Shown: positions 7,145 through 15,215 of the stretch, piece after piece | Numbering within the stretch: position 1 is the stretch's first letter | How the letters are laid out: every line of letters starts with the position of its first letter | NCBI GenBank assembly: GCA_964587515.1 | Contig: CAZPMO010000108.1 | Span: forward strand, 1-16,263 | Source of the DNA: CAZPMO01 sp964587515 | GTDB taxonomy: Bacteria > Pseudomonadota > Alphaproteobacteria > MPNO01 | Length of the DNA stretch: 16,263 nt | Reading direction: 5' to 3' | Program-made: the position numbers and the translations under genes | Notes under the pieces: model-generated | Database searches by the model: none | What the model was told of the DNA's origin: nothing | Seen by the model: only the letters and a program-made list of their open reading frames with translations

Positions 7145-7579
7145 ATGCTCAAAGTCAAGGATATCCTGAAGACCAGGGGCAAGGAACTGATCACCGTCGA
7201 TGTCGAGGGTCCGGTTCTGCAAGCCGTTATGCGCCTGGTCGACAATAATATCGGCGCGGTGATCGTCCTCGACGCGGGAAAGCCGGTTGGCATCCTGTCG
7301 GAGCGCGATGTCGCCGGCGCGGTGATCGAATTCGGGCCGGACCTGATGTTTCAGACCGTGCGGTCGCTGATGTCGAGCGACCCCGTCACATGTACGCCGG
7401 ACGAAGGCATGTTCGACGTCATGGCGCGCATGGACCGGCATCGCATCCGTCATCTGCCGGTGATGAAGGGTGAAAAACTGCTGGGCATCATCAGCATTCG
7501 CGACGTGATGGGGGAAATGCTGGCCGACGAAAAGCGGAAAAACGACTCGCTGCGTTCGCGTCTCGAAGAGGTTGCCTGA
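7145..7579 (+). CDS. CBS-pair domain protein
   Basis: This 144-residue protein consists of two CBS domains, about residues 7-62 and 75-130. Each ends in the recognisable motif, GILSERDV and GIISIRDV, and a charged helix closes the protein. Stand-alone CBS pairs usually bind adenine nucleotides (AMP, ATP, NAD or SAM) and report energy state to partner proteins. It has no membrane segment and no fused enzymatic domain. GGAG at 7135-7138 lies six bases before the ATG. It follows the monooxygenase by 62 bases and may share its transcript, and lies 146 bases before the sensor-kinase gene. Its partner is unknown; linkage to either neighbour is inference from position. Confidence 0.9.
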   Translation: MLKVKDILKTRGKELITVDVEGPVLQAVMRLVDNNIGAVIVLDAGKPVGILSERDVAGAVIEFGPDLMFQTVRSLMSSDPVTCTPDEGMFDVMARMDRHRIRHLPVMKGEKLLGIISIRDVMGEMLADEKRKNDSLRSRLEEVA

Positions 7580-7582
7580 AGG

Positions 7583-7601
7583 TTGACCGACCGGCGGTCA
7601 A
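7583..7601. promoter_or_regulatory. Perfect palindrome TTGACCG-N5-CGGTCAA
   Basis: Seven-base arms at 7583-7589 and 7595-7601 are exact reverse complements around ACCGG. The site begins three bases after the CBS stop codon, upstream of the kinase gene. No T-tract follows, which argues against a standard terminator. The TTGACC/GGTCAA half-sites resemble those of TetR-type operators such as the RutR site, but the spacing is wider than for RutR. An operator or a transcript-end hairpin are both possible. Confidence 0.5.
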
Positions 7602-7610
7602 TACCCGCCG

Positions 7611-7625
7611 TTAACCAAATATTCA
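7611..7625 (+). promoter_or_regulatory. Near-match to a CtrA box (TTAA-N7-TTCA)
   Basis: TTAACCAAATATTCA matches the alphaproteobacterial CtrA consensus TTAA-N7-TTAA at seven of eight fixed positions. It is an A/T-rich island in GC-rich DNA, about 100 bases before the start codon of the hybrid kinase. One such match can occur by chance in an intergenic region. Confidence 0.3.
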
Positions 7626-7725
7626 CCAAAACCGCAAGAATGGCGCTCGGCGCGAGTTTTCCGTTGGCGCGACGGATCGCGACGCGCCGGATTAAGGCGC
7701 GGAAACTTCTGACGGGTAGGCCAGA

Positions 7726-10700
7726 ATGGTTCGGGTTGCCGTACCATGTGCGATAATTTTACGCGGATCGCGATTGCCGGCGTTCGCCGTCATGATGGTC
7801 GCGGCGTTTTTGATCGCGTCGCCCGCCCGTGGCGCGGAGAAACTCTCCCTTCAGTTGCGATGGGACCATCAGTATCAGTTCGCCGGCTATTACGCGGCGC
7901 TCTGGCAGGGATATTACGCGAATGCCGGGCTTGACGTCGAAATCCGATCGGCGATCGGTCCCCACCGCAAGGTATTGAGGGCTGCCGAGGAGGTGGACTC
8001 TGGGCGGGCCGATTTCGGGGTCGGTTCCATCGACATTCTTTTGGCCCGGGATAGGGGAGCCCGGCTGACGCTGATCTCGCCGATCTTTCAGCGCAGCCCG
8101 GTGGCCATATTCGCGCGCGCCGGCGCCGGGCTGACATCGCCCGCCGATCTGGCCCGAATGCGGGTTCGCCGCGTCCACGACAGCCTCGCAGACATGGAAC
8201 TCGCAACCGTCCTGCGCGCCGAGGGCCTCAACCCAGCCACCATAACACCGCTGTTTCCCGACAGCCGGGCCGGCCGTTCATGGGACCTGTTGCGGGCCGG
8301 CAAGATCGACGCCTTCGCCGGTTTCACATTTTCGACCATGTGGCTCGCCCGCAAACACGGAATCGAGCTGGATATGTTGCGCCCCCTCGCTTACGGGATC
8401 GATTTCTACGGCGATTCCCTGTTCGGCCGCGAGGACATGGTGCGCAAGAATCCGGAACTCGTGCAGCGCTTCCTTGCCGCCAGTCTCAAGGGATGGCGAT
8501 ACGCGCTGGAAAATTCCGTGCAGGTCGCCGACCGGATAACGCGAGAGCTACCGCGCGGCTTTCCGTCGCCCGACGCGAAAGCTCAGAACCGTTTTCAGAT
8601 CGACGAAGTGAGACAGCTGATCCACCACCCGTTGATCGAGCTGGGCCACGTTAACCGCAAGCGCTGGCGCGGCATGCATCGCGCGTTATGGGAAGCGCGG
8701 CTGGTGAAAAATCCTCTGGATCTCGACGAGCTGATCTTCGACCCGGCGCGTGAAGCGCGGCGACAGTTCCTCTCTGGACGGCGCTATGTGCTGTCGGCCC
8801 TGGGAATTCTGGCGGTCCTGCTGGCGGGGTCGTCCGCCTGGAGCTGGACTTCGCGCCGCGCCGCGAGACGCGCCGCGATAGCGCAGCGCGAAAGCGAGCA
8901 GCACTATCGCACCCTTGCCGAGATGACTCCGGAAGCGGTCTATGTGCAATGCGACGGGGTGGTGGTGTTCGCCAACCGGGCGGCGGCCGACACGCTGGGC
9001 GCGGAGTCCGTGGAACAGATTATTGGCAGGGCGGCGATCGACTTCTTCCACCCGGACAGTCACAAAAGGATCAGGCAACGGCGGGCGGCGATGCCGAGCG
9101 ACGGGGCGTCCCGGCACTTCGTCGAGCACCGAATTCTCAAGCTCGACGGCACGGAGGCCATTGTCGAGTGCACCACCGCCCCCTATAGCTGGCATGGCAA
9201 GGAAGCAGGTCTCGTCGTGGCCCGCGATATTTCGGAGCGCAAGCGGGCGGAGACCGCACTTGCGGAATCGGAAGAACGATACCGCAAGGTGGTGGAGCTG
9301 TCGCCCGATGCGATCGTGATCCACCGCGACCGTAAGATCGCCTTTGTTAACCCGTCGGCGGTGACAATGTTCGGCGCGCGCGCCGCTTCGGACCTGGTCG
9401 GCCGGACCGCGATCGACCTCGTGCACCCGGATTTCCACGAATATGTCCGCGGGCGTCGTGATCAGCTCAGGGCGGGAAGTCCGGGCCTCCCGGATGGCCG
9501 CATCCGCTTTGTCCGGCTTGACGGGTCGGACTTTCTGGGAGCCCCCAGCAATGCGCTTCTTTCGTGGAACGGCGAAGAAGCGTTCCTGGCCAGCATCCGC
9601 GATATCACCCGTCAGGAAGCGGCGGAGGAGGCGCGGCGCGAAAGCGAGGAAAGATTCGCCGCGGTGGTGAACAACTGCCCATCGGCCATATTCCTGAAGG
9701 ATCTGTCCGGCCGTTATCTGATGGTCAATAAGCGTTTCCAGACATGGTACGGGCGCACCAAAGAGGATCTGATCGGCAAAACCCCGGCCGATCTTTTCGA
9801 CAGGGAGCGCGCGGGGTCGGTCGCCGAGCATGACCGGGAAGTCGTGGAAAAACTCACGGCGGTAGAACGCGAACGGGTATTGCGCTTCGCCGACGGCCGC
9901 GATCACCAGATCAATGTAGTCAAATTTCCTGTCCTCGACGGCGACGGGCGCGCCGTCGGCATCGGCGCGTTCAACACCGACGTCACCGAACAACGCAACG
10001 CCGAGACGATGCTGCGCCAGGCCCAGAGGATGGAGACCGTCGGCCGGCTGACCGGCGGCATCGCGCATGAGTTCAATAACCTTCTGATGCTGATCCTGGG
10101 CAACGTCGAACTGATCGAGGACGAACTGCCGGCCAAAAATCGGATGGCGAAATATGTCGCGGCGGCGAAGAAGGGCGCCTTGCGCGGCGCCGAGCTGACA
10201 CGGCGGATGCTCGCTTTCTCGCGCTCGCAGGCGCTTGAAGTCACCCGTGTGGACCTGAACGGGCTGATCGCCGATATGGGGGTCATGCTGCGCGGAACCC
10301 TGGGCGAGACGGTCGCGATCTATATTGACCCGTGCGACGATCTCTGGCCGACGCTTTCGGACCCTGGTCAGATCGAAGGGGCGCTGCTCAATTTGGTCAT
10401 CAACGCGCGCGACGCCATGGCCGACGGCGGCGAAATCGTGATCCGGACCGCCAACCGAACGGTAAATGCGGCGGGCAAAGATAGACGGTCCGACCTCGCG
10501 CCGGGGGATTACGCGGTGCTGGAAATCAGTGATACCGGCCCCGGCATGACGCGCGAGGTCCGGGAGCAGGCGTTCGACCCGTTCTTTTCCACCAAGGACG
10601 TGGGAGAAGGCACCGGGCTGGGCCTCAGCATGGTCTATGGCTTCGCCAAACAATCGGGGGGCGGCGTCGAAATTCAGAGCGAACCGGGACAGGGCGCCAC

Positions 10701-11148
10701 GGTCGGGCTCTATCTCCCGCGCGATGTGACGAACGCCCCTGTCGGCGAAAAAGCCGTCGCCGAGGAATCGGCGCCGCGCGGCAACGGCACGATCCTGGTG
10801 GTCGAGGACGATGCGGCGGTCCGCGCCATCGCGGTGCATCGCCTGACCAGTCTGGGATACGATGTGATGGAAGCCGAAGACGGCCCCGCCGCGAGCGAAC
10901 ATCTGGACGGCGCGGCGCAAATCGATCTGCTGTTTACCGATGTCGTGATGCCGGGCGGCGTGAGCGGGCTCGATTTATGGCGCACGGCGCGTCAACGGCG
11001 CCCCGGTCTGAAAGTCGTCTTCACCTCCGGTTACAGCGACGATGTTTTTGTCGGCGAGGAGTCGGAAACCGACACGTCGAACTTCATCCGCAAGCCCTAT
11101 GTACGGTCGGAACTTGCACGCGCAATCAGCGCGGCGTTGCGCGACTAA
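7726..11148 (+). CDS. Hybrid sensor histidine kinase with THI5/NMT1-type periplasmic binding domain, three PAS domains and receiver
   Basis: This 1140-residue membrane protein starts with a signal sequence (hydrophobic stretch about 19-32, SPARGA end near 37). Residues about 38-335 form an ABC-type substrate-binding domain of the NMT1/THI5-like group, opening with LSLQLRWDHQYQFAGYYAAL. One membrane helix follows at about 355-374. Three PAS domains come next, beginning near 390, 515 and 640. The HisKA domain has phospho-acceptor His781 in GGIAHEFNN. The ATPase domain shows Asn893 (VINARDAM), Asp936 (DTGPGM) and the GEGTGLGL box at 960-967. A C-terminal receiver has acidic Glu1027-Asp1028-Asp1029, phospho-acceptor Asp1072 (FTDVVMPGG) and Lys1123 (RKPY). 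All key residues are present. THI5-like domains bind pyrimidine or thiamine-precursor-like and other small molecules, so a nutrient signal is plausible. No response regulator with an output domain is encoded nearby, so its partner lies elsewhere. Confidence 0.92.
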   Translation: MVRVAVPCAIILRGSRLPAFAVMMVAAFLIASPARGAEKLSLQLRWDHQYQFAGYYAALWQGYYANAGLDVEIRSAIGPHRKVLRAAEEVDSGRADFGVGSIDILLARDRGARLTLISPIFQRSPVAIFARAGAGLTSPADLARMRVRRVHDSLADMELATVLRAEGLNPATITPLFPDSRAGRSWDLLRAGKIDAFAGFTFSTMWLARKHGIELDMLRPLAYGIDFYGDSLFGREDMVRKNPELVQRFLAASLKGWRYALENSVQVADRITRELPRGFPSPDAKAQNRFQIDEVRQLIHHPLIELGHVNRKRWRGMHRALWEARLVKNPLDLDELIFDPAREARRQFLSGRRYVLSALGILAVLLAGSSAWSWTSRRAARRAAIAQRESEQHYRTLAEMTPEAVYVQCDGVVVFANRAAADTLGAESVEQIIGRAAIDFFHPDSHKRIRQRRAAMPSDGASRHFVEHRILKLDGTEAIVECTTAPYSWHGKEAGLVVARDISERKRAETALAESEERYRKVVELSPDAIVIHRDRKIAFVNPSAVTMFGARAASDLVGRTAIDLVHPDFHEYVRGRRDQLRAGSPGLPDGRIRFVRLDGSDFLGAPSNALLSWNGEEAFLASIRDITRQEAAEEARRESEERFAAVVNNCPSAIFLKDLSGRYLMVNKRFQTWYGRTKEDLIGKTPADLFDRERAGSVAEHDREVVEKLTAVERERVLRFADGRDHQINVVKFPVLDGDGRAVGIGAFNTDVTEQRNAETMLRQAQRMETVGRLTGGIAHEFNNLLMLILGNVELIEDELPAKNRMAKYVAAAKKGALRGAELTRRMLAFSRSQALEVTRVDLNGLIADMGVMLRGTLGETVAIYIDPCDDLWPTLSDPGQIEGALLNLVINARDAMADGGEIVIRTANRTVNAAGKDRRSDLAPGDYAVLEISDTGPGMTREVREQAFDPFFSTKDVGEGTGLGLSMVYGFAKQSGGGVEIQSEPGQGATVGLYLPRDVTNAPVGEKAVAEESAPRGNGTILVVEDDAAVRAIAVHRLTSLGYDVMEAEDGPAASEHLDGAAQIDLLFTDVVMPGGVSGLDLWRTARQRRPGLKVVFTSGYSDDVFVGEESETDTSNFIRKPYVRSELARAISAALRD

Positions 11149-11807
11149 CCGGTCTCGCTCAGCTTGGCGTCCGCGTCCATCGACCACATCGCCGCGATTT
11201 CCGCGCCCGTTCCCACCACGTCGCCGAAATGCATGCGCACGTTCATCAGTGTCGCATCGTGCAAATCGCGCGCCGCGGAATCGACGCAATCCTCGGGCAT
11301 CACGATGTAGTAGCCGTTGAAGTAGCCGTCACGCAGGGTCGATTCGACGCAAACGTTGGTGGCGACGCCGGTCATGACCAGCGTGCGAATACCGCGAAAC
11401 CGCAACACACGATCGAGCTCGGTGCCGTGAAAACCGGAATAAGTGTGTTTTTCGATTACCCATTCGTCGGCCTCGGCCTCGACCCCGAAAAAATCCCAAC
11501 CCCAGGTTCCTCCCTCACAGCAGATCGTTGAAATCTGCTTTTGCTGGAGCTTCGACAGCGCCTGACCGGAGAGGTAGCGGGGTTCGTAATTGGCCTTGAT
11601 CCAGACCACCATCGAGCCGGCCGCCCGCGCCGCGCCCACCAGGTCCATGATGCGCCCGGCCAGCGGGATATTGCCGCTCATATCGACGCCGAGATTCTTG
11701 TGAAGATAGCCGTCTTCAGCGCAGAAATCGTTCTGCATGTCGACCACCACGACGGCGGTGTGCGCCGGATCGATCTTTTCCGGAAGGGACGAAAGAATCT
11801 CGGTCAT
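11145..11807 (-). CDS. Isochorismatase-like cysteine hydrolase (RutB/biuret-hydrolase-like)
   Basis: This 220-residue protein has the Asp-Lys-Cys triad of the isochorismatase-like amidohydrolases: Asp23 in VVVVDMQNDF, Lys120 in VIEKHTYSGF and Cys153 in TGVATNVCVESTLRDG. The VCVESTLRDG segment and the tail resemble RutB (ureidoacrylate amidohydrolase) and biuret or carbamoyl-type hydrolases more than true isochorismatases, so it probably cleaves a C-N amide bond in the cytoplasm. The start at 11807 (MTEILSSLPEKIDPAHTAVV) is chosen because the upstream extension to 12095 runs through the divergent gene and has no family similarity. Its TAG stop overlaps the TAA of the convergent kinase gene. 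It is divergent from the ThDP enzyme with 135 bases between starts, suggesting shared control. The exact substrate is not determined. Confidence 0.87.
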   Translation of the reverse strand: MTEILSSLPEKIDPAHTAVVVVDMQNDFCAEDGYLHKNLGVDMSGNIPLAGRIMDLVGAARAAGSMVVWIKANYEPRYLSGQALSKLQQKQISTICCEGGTWGWDFFGVEAEADEWVIEKHTYSGFHGTELDRVLRFRGIRTLVMTGVATNVCVESTLRDGYFNGYYIVMPEDCVDSAARDLHDATLMNVRMHFGDVVGTGAEIAAMWSMDADAKLSETG

Positions 11808-11942
11808 GGATTGGCGCCTCGCGGTTTCGGAAAGCGGCCATGATTTCGCCAAAGGACCGCCGACGCAAGTATTTACACCATGCAACTGCACGGGCCATGC
11901 CCTAAAGTCAACGGAACAACAATGGTCGAAAGGAAAGTCGCC
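11808..11942. promoter_or_regulatory. Divergent promoter region between the hydrolase and ThDP-enzyme genes
   Basis: This 135-base gap must carry both divergent promoters. It is richer in A/T than its flanks around 11868-11880. TGCA-AC-TGCA at 11881-11890 and GGGC-CAT-GCCC at 11892-11902 are short dyads that could be operator half-sites. On the minus strand TTGACT at 11906-11911 is a -35-like hexamer without a clear -10 at standard spacing. AAGGAAAG at 11930-11937 is the ribosome-binding site of the ThDP enzyme. Confidence 0.4.
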
Positions 11943-13571
11943 ATGACCCGGATGACTGGCGGGCAGGCGATTGTGCGCTCGTTGATCGCGCACGGGGTCG
12001 ATACGATTTTCGGTATCCCGGGCATCCAGATGGATCATTTCTTCAATGCGCTCCACGACGAACGCAACGCGGTGCGCGTCATCCATACCCGCCACGAACA
12101 GGGCGCGGCCTATATGGCCTATGGCTATGCGATGGCCAGCGGGCGCGTCGGCGCCTATGCGGTGGTGCCGGGGCCGGGATTGCTGAACACCACCGCCGCG
12201 CTGTCGACCGCCTACGCCAACAACGCCCCGGTTTTATGCGTTTCCGGGCAAATCCCATCGCACCTGATCGGACGCGGCGTCGGGGTGCTGCACGAAATTC
12301 CCGACCAGCTTGCGCTTATACGCGGCCTGACGAAATGGGCGGCGCGCGCCGATCACCCGCGCGAAGCGCCCGAACTGGTGGGCGAGGCGTTCCGGCAACT
12401 TTCCACGGGCCGCATCCGTCCGGTCGAGATCGAGATGGCGCTGGACATCATGGCCCAGGAGGCCGAGATCGAGATTCCGGCGCCCGACGCCGCCGCTCCT
12501 CCGCCCGCGCCCGACCCCGATCTGGTGGAACAGGCCGCCCAACTGCTGGGCAAGGCGGAACGGCCGCTGATATTCTCCGGCGGCGGCGCGGTCAATGCGG
12601 GGGCGGAATTGCAGGCGCGCGCCGAAATGCTGGAGGCGCCGGTGATCATGAGCCGCAACGCGCTGGGCGCCATGTCGGAACGGCATTATCTGACGCAAAG
12701 CTTCCTCGCCGGCCATCGGTTGTGGGCGGACGCCGACGTGGTGCTCGGCGTCGGCACCAGATTGAACCCGCAAATTCCGAGCTGGGGCCTCGACAAGGGG
12801 CTAAAATTCGTGCGCATCGATATCGACCCGGTCGAAATCACGCGGGTTCAGCGGCCCGCCGTCGGTATCGCGTCCGACGCCGGGACCGGTCTTGCCGCGC
12901 TGGCGGCGCGGCTCGGCACCCATAACCGCGCCCGCGAATCCCGCAAGGACGAGATGGCGACGTTGAAGGCCTCGATCCGCGCCGAATACGAGCAGAACCT
13001 CGGACCCCAGATCGCCTATCTGGACGCCATCCGCGCCGAGCTTCCCGATGACGGCATTTTCGTCGAGGAGCTGACCCAGATCGGCTATGTCGCGCGCCTC
13101 GCCTTCCCGGTCTACCAGCCGCGCACCTTCATCGGCACCGGCTATCAGGGCACGCTGGGGTTCGGCTTCGCCACCGCGCTGGGCGCCAAGGTCGCGCGGC
13201 CCGACGTGCCGGTGGTCTCAATCAACGGCGACGGCGGCTTCATGTATAACGTCCAGGAGTTGTCCACCGCCGTCCAGCAGGGCATTGACGTGGTCACGGT
13301 GATCTTCAAGGACGGCGCGTTCAGCAATGTTCAGCGCATGCAGGTGGAGGACCATGGCGGCAAGGTGATCGCGAGCGATCTGCACAACCCCGATTTCGTG
13401 AAGCTGGCCGAACTGTTCGGCGCCCAGGGCTTGCGCGCCGAGACGCCCGACGATTTGCGCGGGGCGCTGCGCCAGGGCTTCGACACAGCCGGCCCCACCG
13501 TCATCGAGGTCCCGATCGGCGAGGTGCCGAACCCCTGGGATTATTTGTTCCTGCCCAAGGCGCGCGGCTGA
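11943..13571 (+). CDS. ThDP-dependent enzyme of the acetolactate synthase family
   Basis: This 542-residue protein has the three-domain layout of acetolactate synthase, oxalyl-CoA decarboxylase and benzoylformate decarboxylase relatives. The N-terminal pyrimidine-binding domain carries Glu52 in RHEQGAAYMAYGYA, which activates the cofactor. A central domain covers about 190-330. The C-terminal pyrophosphate domain has GDGG at 429-432 and GAFSNVQ, with Asn462 as a Mg ligand, 32 residues after Asp430. The likely chemistry is decarboxylation of, or C-C bond formation on, a 2-oxo acid; the substrate cannot be assigned. It lacks an adjacent ilvN-type small subunit, so it is probably not the housekeeping acetolactate synthase. 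The ATG at 11943 is preferred over 11880 because AAGGAAAG lies just upstream and MTRMTGGQAIVRSL is the usual family start. It is divergent from the cysteine hydrolase. Confidence 0.9.
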   Translation: MTRMTGGQAIVRSLIAHGVDTIFGIPGIQMDHFFNALHDERNAVRVIHTRHEQGAAYMAYGYAMASGRVGAYAVVPGPGLLNTTAALSTAYANNAPVLCVSGQIPSHLIGRGVGVLHEIPDQLALIRGLTKWAARADHPREAPELVGEAFRQLSTGRIRPVEIEMALDIMAQEAEIEIPAPDAAAPPPAPDPDLVEQAAQLLGKAERPLIFSGGGAVNAGAELQARAEMLEAPVIMSRNALGAMSERHYLTQSFLAGHRLWADADVVLGVGTRLNPQIPSWGLDKGLKFVRIDIDPVEITRVQRPAVGIASDAGTGLAALAARLGTHNRARESRKDEMATLKASIRAEYEQNLGPQIAYLDAIRAELPDDGIFVEELTQIGYVARLAFPVYQPRTFIGTGYQGTLGFGFATALGAKVARPDVPVVSINGDGGFMYNVQELSTAVQQGIDVVTVIFKDGAFSNVQRMQVEDHGGKVIASDLHNPDFVKLAELFGAQGLRAETPDDLRGALRQGFDTAGPTVIEVPIGEVPNPWDYLFLPKARG

Positions 13572-13743
13572 GGAACACCAGCGACCCCAGATGGTCGTTT
13601 CCATGCCAACGCAAAGGGTGGTTGATGAACCGTGGCGGGGATAGGTAGAGTGGCGCCGCATCCGGCCATGTCTTGAATGATTTGCGTTCGTCGAGCGAGC
13701 GGGCGATCCCGGACAGCCGCACTGGAAACCGCGAGGGGGCGGA
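13572..13743 (+). promoter_or_regulatory. Intergenic gap with possible promoter for the nfeD-SPFH operon
   Basis: This 172-base gap separates the ThDP enzyme from the nfeD operon. TTGATG at 13622-13627 and TAGAGT at 13646-13651, 18 bases apart, form a weak sigma70-like pair about 90 bases before the nfeD start. GAGGGGG at 13733-13739 is the nfeD ribosome-binding site. No strong hairpin with a T-tract marks the end of the ThDP gene. Confidence 0.3.
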
Positions 13744-14199
13744 ATGCTGACATACTGGATCGTGGGCGGCGTAATACTGCTGGCCGCCGAGATCATCGTG
13801 CCCGGGATGGTGCTCGGGTTCCTCGGCGCGGCGGCGCTGCTGGTGGCGCTGGCGCTGTGGCTCGGCCTGATCGAGGGGTTGGTTCAGGCGCTGACGAGCT
13901 GGTTTATCGGTTCCATCGTCATGCTGGTGGCGTTGCGCGGATTGTTCCAGCGGATGATGCCGGGCGACGAGGCGGTTCAGTCGACCGACGAAGACCTCGA
14001 TGCCTTCGGCACCGTCGTCGAGGTTGCGGAGACCATCCCCGAGGGCGAACAGGGCCGTATCCGGTTCCGCGGCACGACCTGGGTGGCCACATGCTATGAG
14101 CGGACCCTGGAGCCCGGCAGCCGGGCCAAGCTGGTAACGCGCGAGGGCATCACCTGGGTGGTCGAGCCGATTGAAGAGGGGCCCGAGGATCTCGCCTGA
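13744..14199 (+). CDS. Short NfeD-family membrane protein
   Basis: This 151-residue protein has hydrophobic segments at about 3-20, 22-44 and 50-66, then a soluble C-terminal OB-fold domain at about 87-143 with DAFGTVVEVAETIPEGEQG and GTTWVATCYERTLEPGSRAK. It matches the short NfeD type (as in E. coli YbbK/QmcA partner proteins), without the N-terminal ClpP-like protease domain of the long form. NfeD proteins work with neighbouring SPFH proteins at the inner membrane in membrane quality control or microdomains. Here it is followed 50 bases later by two SPFH genes on the same strand, the expected partner arrangement. The ATG has a clear purine-rich site seven or so bases upstream. The C-terminal residues are acidic (EEGPEDLA). 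Confidence 0.9.
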   Translation: MLTYWIVGGVILLAAEIIVPGMVLGFLGAAALLVALALWLGLIEGLVQALTSWFIGSIVMLVALRGLFQRMMPGDEAVQSTDEDLDAFGTVVEVAETIPEGEQGRIRFRGTTWVATCYERTLEPGSRAKLVTREGITWVVEPIEEGPEDLA

Positions 14200-14249
14200 A
14201 TGGCCCGCGCCGCCGACCGGCGCGCCGATGAACGAATTGGAGGAAATCG

Positions 14250-15203
14250 ATGTTGACGACGCTAACCGTCTTTCTGCTGATCATGATTTTTGTCATTTGG
14301 CAGACCATAGTGATCGTGCCGATGCGGGAGATGTGCATCGTCGAGCGGCTCGGCAAGTTCCGCGCCGTGCTCGAGCCCGGGATCCATTTCCTGATCCCGT
14401 TCTTCGACCGTATCGCCTATCGACATGAGACCCGCGAGCAGGTCATCGACATTCCGAGCCAGAGCTGCATCACGCGCGACAACATCCAGGTCGATGTCGA
14501 CGGGCTGGTCTACCTCAAGGTCATGGACGCCCAGCGCGCGAGCTATGGCATCGAGGATTATCGCCGCGCCGCGGTCAACCTGGCCCAGACCACTATGCGT
14601 TCCGAGATCGGCAAGATGTCGCTCGGCCAGACTTTCGCGGAGCGCGAGGCCCTGAACGAGACCATCGTGGCCGAGATCGACAGCGCGTCGGACCCATGGG
14701 GAATCAAAATCCTGCGATACGAGCTGAAGAACATCACGCCGTCGATGCATGTCATGACGACGCTCGAGAAGCTCATGGAGGCGGAGCGCCAGAAACGCGC
14801 CGAGGTGACCAACGCGGAGGCCGACAAGGCCGCCATGGTCGCCGTTTCCGAAGGCGAGCGCCAGGCCGAGATCAACCTGTCCGAGGGCGAGAAACAGCGC
14901 CGCATCAACGAGGCCAGGGGGCGCGCCGAATCGATTTCGATCGTCGCCACGGCCACCGCCGAGGGCACCAGGTTGATCGCGGCGGCGATCGAAAAGCCGG
15001 GCGGGTCTTCCGCGGTCAAAGCACAACTGGTCGAACGCTATATCGAGTCGTTCAGCGAGATCGCCGAAAAGTCCGACGTCTCGGTCATTCCGCTCGAGCT
15101 TGCCAACGTGCGCGGCTTCTTCGAGGGCATGGCGACGATGACCGGCGGAGATGCAGGAAACTCCCCCGCCGCCGCCGGACCGTGGGGCGGCGGCGCGAAA
15201 TAA
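14250..15203 (+). CDS. SPFH/stomatin-family protein, first of a tandem pair (QmcA-like)
   Basis: This 317-residue protein has an N-terminal membrane helix (about 3-23) followed by an SPFH/band-7 domain (about 22-185). It shows stomatin signatures ERLGKFRAVLEPGIHFLIPF and LAQTTMRSEIG and the WGIKILRYELKNITP strand. A coiled-coil region rich in Ala and Glu follows (about 170-250), containing two 11-residue repeats. The C-terminus ends in a Gly/Pro-rich tail (GGDAGNSPAAAGPWGGGAK). Stomatin-like proteins oligomerise into membrane rings and scaffold membrane microdomains. GGAGG at 14239-14243 is six bases before the ATG. The stop is 12 bases before the next ATG, so the two SPFH genes are surely co-transcribed. 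It probably pairs with NfeD, but which of the two SPFH proteins is the NfeD partner is unknown. Confidence 0.92.
   Translation: MLTTLTVFLLIMIFVIWQTIVIVPMREMCIVERLGKFRAVLEPGIHFLIPFFDRIAYRHETREQVIDIPSQSCITRDNIQVDVDGLVYLKVMDAQRASYGIEDYRRAAVNLAQTTMRSEIGKMSLGQTFAEREALNETIVAEIDSASDPWGIKILRYELKNITPSMHVMTTLEKLMEAERQKRAEVTNAEADKAAMVAVSEGERQAEINLSEGEKQRRINEARGRAESISIVATATAEGTRLIAAAIEKPGGSSAVKAQLVERYIESFSEIAEKSDVSVIPLELANVRGFFEGMATMTGGDAGNSPAAAGPWGGGAK
14847..14912 (+). repeat. Two tandem 11-residue repeats in the first SPFH protein
   Basis: Residues 200-221 read SEGERQAEINL then SEGEKQRRINE, two in-frame units of 33 bases. The 11-residue period is typical of a right-handed (hendecad) coiled coil, known in stomatin and prohibitin-type rods. 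Confidence 0.75.
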
Positions 15204-15208
15204 GGAGG
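15202..15208 (+). promoter_or_regulatory. Strong ribosome-binding site deciding the second SPFH start
   Basis: AAGGAGG lies seven bases before the ATG at 15216 and overlaps the last bases of the upstream stop codon (TAAGGAGG). The in-frame GTG at 15210 would be only one base away, so ATG 15216 is the start. Confidence 0.75.
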
Positions 15209-15215
15209 CGTGGAC

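Noticed and set aside
8686..10920. 744-codon open frame antisense to the hybrid kinase
   Set aside because: It mirrors the kinase codons in GC-rich DNA and shows no recognisable domain, and the sense frame has complete catalytic motifs. Such antisense frames are expected when third positions are G/C-rich.
11880..11942. Upstream ATG for the ThDP enzyme
   Set aside because: The extra 21 residues lack family similarity, and a good ribosome-binding site precedes ATG 11943.
11808..12095. N-terminal extension of the cysteine hydrolase to a start at 12095
   Set aside because: It would run through the divergent ThDP gene's start and has no similarity to the family. ATG 11807 gives the normal length of about 220 residues.
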